A stretch of 37,218 nt of DNA, from positions 1 to 37,218 of the forward strand of contig CAUJGS010000100.1 in NCBI GenBank assembly GCA_963170185.1, given 5' to 3'. The stretch's first letter is position 1; every line of letters starts with the position of its first letter. The DNA comes from Bdellovibrionota bacterium (GTDB lineage Bacteria > Bdellovibrionota > Bdellovibrionia > Bdellovibrionales > JAMPXM01). Made by a program: the position numbers and the translations under genes. Shown piece by piece: positions 33,769 through 37,218 of this stretch. The notes under the pieces are model-generated. The model worked only from the letters and a program-made list of their open reading frames with translations, made no database searches and was not told the origin of the DNA.

Positions 33769-34089
33769 TCAATCTCTCTCTTCATCTTGCTTCATTCGGT
33801 CACGAAACTGTGTACGGAGACCCAAAAGCTCTTCGATGGGTTTTTCGTTTTCCACACGCGCTGTCGCCTCACCAGGAACCTGGTACTGACCACCTACGCG
33901 TGAGCCCGAAAAACTCATCTGAGTAGAAAGGCGCTTCGCCGTTTCTTTTGTCATCGTCTGCGAGCTCGCACGGACCTGGCGCGCCTGACTGTCTCGACGG
34001 CTCGAAGCTTTCGCTACCGAACTCGTCGCCACCATCGCAGCGAGCGTCATCAAGTAAACCGTCACGACAAGAATCATCTTCCCATTCAT
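33769..34089 (-). CDS. Small exported protein of the operon
   Basis: 106 residues. The ATG overlaps the upstream TPR gene's stop by four bases and the stop lies one base before the next start. A signal peptide (MILVVTVYLMTLAAMVATSSVAKA, in two stretches, about 5-28) precedes a polar, Arg/Ser/Gln-rich body ending in charged MKQDEERD. No family is recognised. Its placement and complete overlap with neighbours argue that it is a real operon member, perhaps a small periplasmic adaptor. Confidence 0.7.
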   Translation of the reverse strand: MNGKMILVVTVYLMTLAAMVATSSVAKASSRRDSQARQVRASSQTMTKETAKRLSTQMSFSGSRVGGQYQVPGEATARVENEKPIEELLGLRTQFRDRMKQDEERD

Positions 34090-37000
34090 GGCTTCACTCC
34101 CATCCGGCTCATACGCGAATCCAAGTACGCAACCATCGTGTCCGATCCCGCTTTTGCTTCGAGATCTCTCAAACGACGGATGTTTTCGATATCAAACGGA
34201 TCTTCTTTCACCGAGCGGCGAGCACGGTCGATCGTTGCCACACGAACCGCTTGCTGATCGCTATCCATGGCCGAAACAACACGTTTCGCGGCTTCGGACT
34301 GACCAACGGCGTTCAGCGCCTGCACCAGCTTCTGACCTTCTTTTGCCAGGAACTGACGTTTTGCTCCGACCGTCTTTTCGATCGCAAGACCAAAACTCTC
34401 AGCCGGATTCGTGCGCCAGAACTTTTGAACCTTGTCAGTGATACGAACCGCTTTTACTTCAAACGGCTGAACCTGCTTTTGTACAAGGATCTGGTAACGC
34501 TTGAGATCGGACTCTTTAAGACCCTTAGGAGCCGGCAGCGCCAAGATCTCTTCTTTCAAACGACGGTTCTCGTTCGCCACAGCTTGCAGAGACAAAGCCT
34601 GAAGCCAAGCATCGCCAGTTTTGATCATGCTGTTTGCAAATTGATCGGCCTGGTTCAAGGCCTGTACGCGAGTCTGAATAGCGCGACTCAAAGCGCGGTC
34701 ACCGGCACCAACAGGCAACTTCGATGTCGCAAGCTTTTGCGCCCACGAAGAGATCTTTCCAATTTCACGCGCTCGAACAAGGACCGAACCTTCTTCTGTC
34801 TTCGCAACACCTTTCACGGCCAAGAGACGATCCGCAAGACGGCTTGACGGCTGACGTGCGTAAACTTCAAGGCCGAGACTTGCTACCAGCCCCGGTTGGC
34901 TACGGAATTCGCCCAAGTGAGCCATGAATTCGCGCTCCGAGTAGTTCGACAATTTCACAAGGTTCACACGTGCTGCCAAGACCGCTTTGCGATCCTTCGA
35001 GAGACGAATGAACTGACGAAGGTGCGGCTTTGCATCGCGACCCGCCAATTCAGCCAAGAGAGACAAGCGAAGCTCTCGTTCGGCCTGAGAAAGCCCCGTG
35101 TGCTTCATCTGACGAGCTGTCACATAGGCTGTCGGGAAATCGAGTTGCATTTCCGCAACCCAGAGGCGTTTAGCCATCGCGTCTTCACGCTGCTTTTCGC
35201 TCGCACCTTTGAAGTTGATAACAGCGACCGCTGCCGCACTTGCCTCTTCAAAGTTTCTTGTCTTTTCAGCCAAGACGAAACGGTTTTGATAGGTAAGAAG
35301 CACTTCTTCGTTCGAAGCGCCTTTGAGGTTTAACCTCTTTAAGCGCTCGAGATTCTCTTCCATCTCCGCATTGCGGCCCGTGCCCGCAGCTTTCGCCGCG
35401 ATATTGAGTCTCGCTCGGCGAGCAACACCCAGGTACTCGGTCGAAGCTTGTGGGTAGAGCTTCGCAAGCTCTTCGCCCATCGCTTCCAGGCGCGAGTCAT
35501 TTTTTTGAAGTGCAACCGCATCCAAGGCGAGGTCAGCCGCTTGGCGGCAGAAGCTAGGAGAGTTCTTTTCACGGCAGTTTTCGTCGCGAGCCGCAAGTTC
35601 AAAGAACATATCGGCCGCTTTCGCCGTTTCGCCACGTGTGTAAGTGACGTGTGCGATCTGATAGCGAACCTCCAATGATTTAGCACCTTTTGGATTCAGC
35701 GCCAGGTAGTGACGATACGCCGACTCACGGGCGTTAAGGTCTTTGGTTTCTTCCGCAAGTTCGATTTCCGAAAGAAGACTTCCCTCAAAAACCGAAACAA
35801 GGTTCTTATCCCAAGTGTCTTGCTTGGTCGAAGTCATGATCTTCGACGATTCCACCGAAGCCGTGCGATACAGCTTCATCGCATCACCACGGTGCTTAGG
35901 ACCTAGGCTACGCGCCACGGTCGCACCCCAGAATGCCATCTCAGAGTCGTTAGCGAAGATCGAAACGTACGACTTGTACATCTCAAGAAGATTCGAAGTC
36001 AGTTTGGTTTCTTCGTTCTTGTTCCAATCGAGAACAAGTTTACGGAAACGCTTTTGAAGAAGCTCACACTCGGCAAGTGGATCACATCCACCCTTCTTCC
36101 ATTGCTCGATCGCCGTGCGGTAGTCCGTCACAGCGCGAGCTTTGTCGCCCATGCCGAAACGAAGGCTTGCAACGCGAACCAGAGCTTCTGTTTTTTCGCG
36201 ATTCGAAAGACCCTGCGCGCGAGTCGCCAACACCGTCCACACGTCAATCGCCGAACGGCGCTGACCAAGACGCTCAGCCTCATCAGCGAGTGTCATCAGA
36301 ATGTCTTTACGAGCCACTTCGGGGCTCAATGCCCAAAGCTGTTCGATGTCTTTACGATCAAACCCTGTGCGGGCGTAAAACACCGTCAGGTCGCGAGCGA
36401 TATCTTCTTGGAAAGACGCATCTGGTTTTCCAGCTTGCGAGCTTACCGAAGACTCCAAAGTCAAAAGGCTTGGCGACTTTAAAATCATCAAAAGACGCTC
36501 TTTACCAGCTTGCGACTGACCAAGATTCAATTGCGACCAAGCGATGCGGTAGTGAATCCAGCCTTTTCGAGGTGTCGCAGGGTTTTTAAGAGCCAGTTCA
36601 AACCCACGTTTCGCAGGGGCAAAACGCTTTTCGCGAAACGCGATTTCCGCAAGACCGGCTTGCGACTGACCTAAAACTGCTTGAGAGAAGTGTTTTGACC
36701 CCAAAGACAGAATGCGACGATACATCGCCTCGGCTTTGCGATTGTCCTGATTCATTTCATAGAGATGGGCCAGGTGAAAGAGGATGCGGCTTTGATTCGC
36801 ACCCGAACTCTCACGAAGCGCCATTTCGTAGTAGGAGATCGCTTTTTTGCGATCATCCGCCGAACGCGCGCAGAAGGCTTTTAGTTCGGCTTCGTTTTCT
36901 TTCGTAAAACGAGTTTGGTCGAAACATCCGCGCTCAACCTCTTCCATCGACATCAAACGAGCACGTTCCGAAAACAAGTCCGCAAGACGCAAAAGCGCTG

Positions 37001-37208
37001 GTACTCGTGTGCCATCACCTTTTGGCGTTTGCTCGATCACATCCTCGAGCTTTTGAATGAGAAACCCGTGGGTCTCAACATCCATCTTTTCTGCACCCTG
37101 ACCAGGAACCGCGGCGTGCGCCAACACCGAGGCAAGCGGGCTTGTGCAAAGCACCGTCAAAGCCAAAACCCCCGAGACCGAAAGGTCCAGGAGGGATTTC
37201 TTCAACAT
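34086..37208 (-). CDS. Large exported TPR-like repeat protein (first gene of the operon in view)
   Basis: 1040 residues, complete, with the ATG ten bases from the window edge so its promoter is outside. A signal peptide (about 1-33, ending AHAAV) is followed by helical repeats of TPR/superhelical type over almost the whole length (LFHLAHLYEMNQDNRKAEAM, YRRILSLG; LAEIAFREKRFAPAKRGFEL; IAHVTYTRGETAKAADMFFE). Residues 95-120 include a cysteine pair in ERGCFDQ and KAFCARS. It should be a periplasmic scaffold. Large TPR proteins are a component of the Glt gliding machinery in Myxococcus. It overlaps the small exported protein gene by four bases. Confidence 0.82.
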   Translation of the reverse strand: MLKKSLLDLSVSGVLALTVLCTSPLASVLAHAAVPGQGAEKMDVETHGFLIQKLEDVIEQTPKGDGTRVPALLRLADLFSERARLMSMEEVERGCFDQTRFTKENEAELKAFCARSADDRKKAISYYEMALRESSGANQSRILFHLAHLYEMNQDNRKAEAMYRRILSLGSKHFSQAVLGQSQAGLAEIAFREKRFAPAKRGFELALKNPATPRKGWIHYRIAWSQLNLGQSQAGKERLLMILKSPSLLTLESSVSSQAGKPDASFQEDIARDLTVFYARTGFDRKDIEQLWALSPEVARKDILMTLADEAERLGQRRSAIDVWTVLATRAQGLSNREKTEALVRVASLRFGMGDKARAVTDYRTAIEQWKKGGCDPLAECELLQKRFRKLVLDWNKNEETKLTSNLLEMYKSYVSIFANDSEMAFWGATVARSLGPKHRGDAMKLYRTASVESSKIMTSTKQDTWDKNLVSVFEGSLLSEIELAEETKDLNARESAYRHYLALNPKGAKSLEVRYQIAHVTYTRGETAKAADMFFELAARDENCREKNSPSFCRQAADLALDAVALQKNDSRLEAMGEELAKLYPQASTEYLGVARRARLNIAAKAAGTGRNAEMEENLERLKRLNLKGASNEEVLLTYQNRFVLAEKTRNFEEASAAAVAVINFKGASEKQREDAMAKRLWVAEMQLDFPTAYVTARQMKHTGLSQAERELRLSLLAELAGRDAKPHLRQFIRLSKDRKAVLAARVNLVKLSNYSEREFMAHLGEFRSQPGLVASLGLEVYARQPSSRLADRLLAVKGVAKTEEGSVLVRAREIGKISSWAQKLATSKLPVGAGDRALSRAIQTRVQALNQADQFANSMIKTGDAWLQALSLQAVANENRRLKEEILALPAPKGLKESDLKRYQILVQKQVQPFEVKAVRITDKVQKFWRTNPAESFGLAIEKTVGAKRQFLAKEGQKLVQALNAVGQSEAAKRVVSAMDSDQQAVRVATIDRARRSVKEDPFDIENIRRLRDLEAKAGSDTMVAYLDSRMSRMGVKP

Positions 37209-37218
37209 CGTGTTGAGT

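Overview
The window looks like chromosomal DNA from a predatory or predator-related bacterium of the Bdellovibrionota, or a near relative. The evidence is a TIGR02147-type regulator coupled to a secreted protein, lipoproteins with a Y-x-N-C-S lipobox, an AgmX/PglI-type envelope protein with an OMP_myx-like barrel, and the order smc-ftsY-zapA-cyclo-ligase-rny-tyrS-ferredoxin. This placement is inference from gene content; there is no rRNA or other direct phylogenetic marker. No tRNA, rRNA, CRISPR array, insertion sequence or prophage gene was seen, and base composition looks even throughout.

Layout. 1-3095 (+): the C-terminal part of a glutamate-semialdehyde (P5C) dehydrogenase, then a GH3-family acyl-adenylate/amidosynthetase 14 bases downstream. 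3097-4530 (-): a lipoprotein with an Ig-like domain and RCC1-type repeats. 4531-7646 (+): a TIGR02147 regulator overlapping a secreted protein, flanked by two nearly identical palindromes, then a diheme cytochrome c lipoprotein whose ribosome binding site lies in a hairpin. 7647-10771 (-): a translationally coupled pair, an RDD membrane protein with a long helical-repeat tail and a rhomboid protease. 10870-13534 (-): a Fis-type regulator, an S41 peptidase lacking the usual lysine, and a membrane-anchored unknown. 13892-15406: a secreted unknown (+) facing an acidic/basic unknown (-) across a bidirectional terminator.

15686-28076 is mostly housekeeping on the - strand: hemB and gpmA; a 230-residue exported unknown (+); then smc with its own terminator, and a compact run ftsY, zapA-like, 5-formyl-THF cyclo-ligase, rny, tyrS and a 2Fe-2S ferredoxin with an RG-rich tail.

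28296-37208 (-) is the most distinctive block: seven genes with overlapping or near-overlapping junctions and one terminator. They encode a 1040-residue exported TPR-like protein, a small exported protein, an inner-membrane protein with a periplasmic Pro/Gly-rich spacer and AgmX/PglI C-terminal domain, a lipoprotein, an outer-membrane beta barrel, a second TPR-like exported protein and a von Willebrand A lipoprotein. Together they have the parts of an envelope-spanning machine like the Glt gliding complex of Myxococcus, without motor genes in view.
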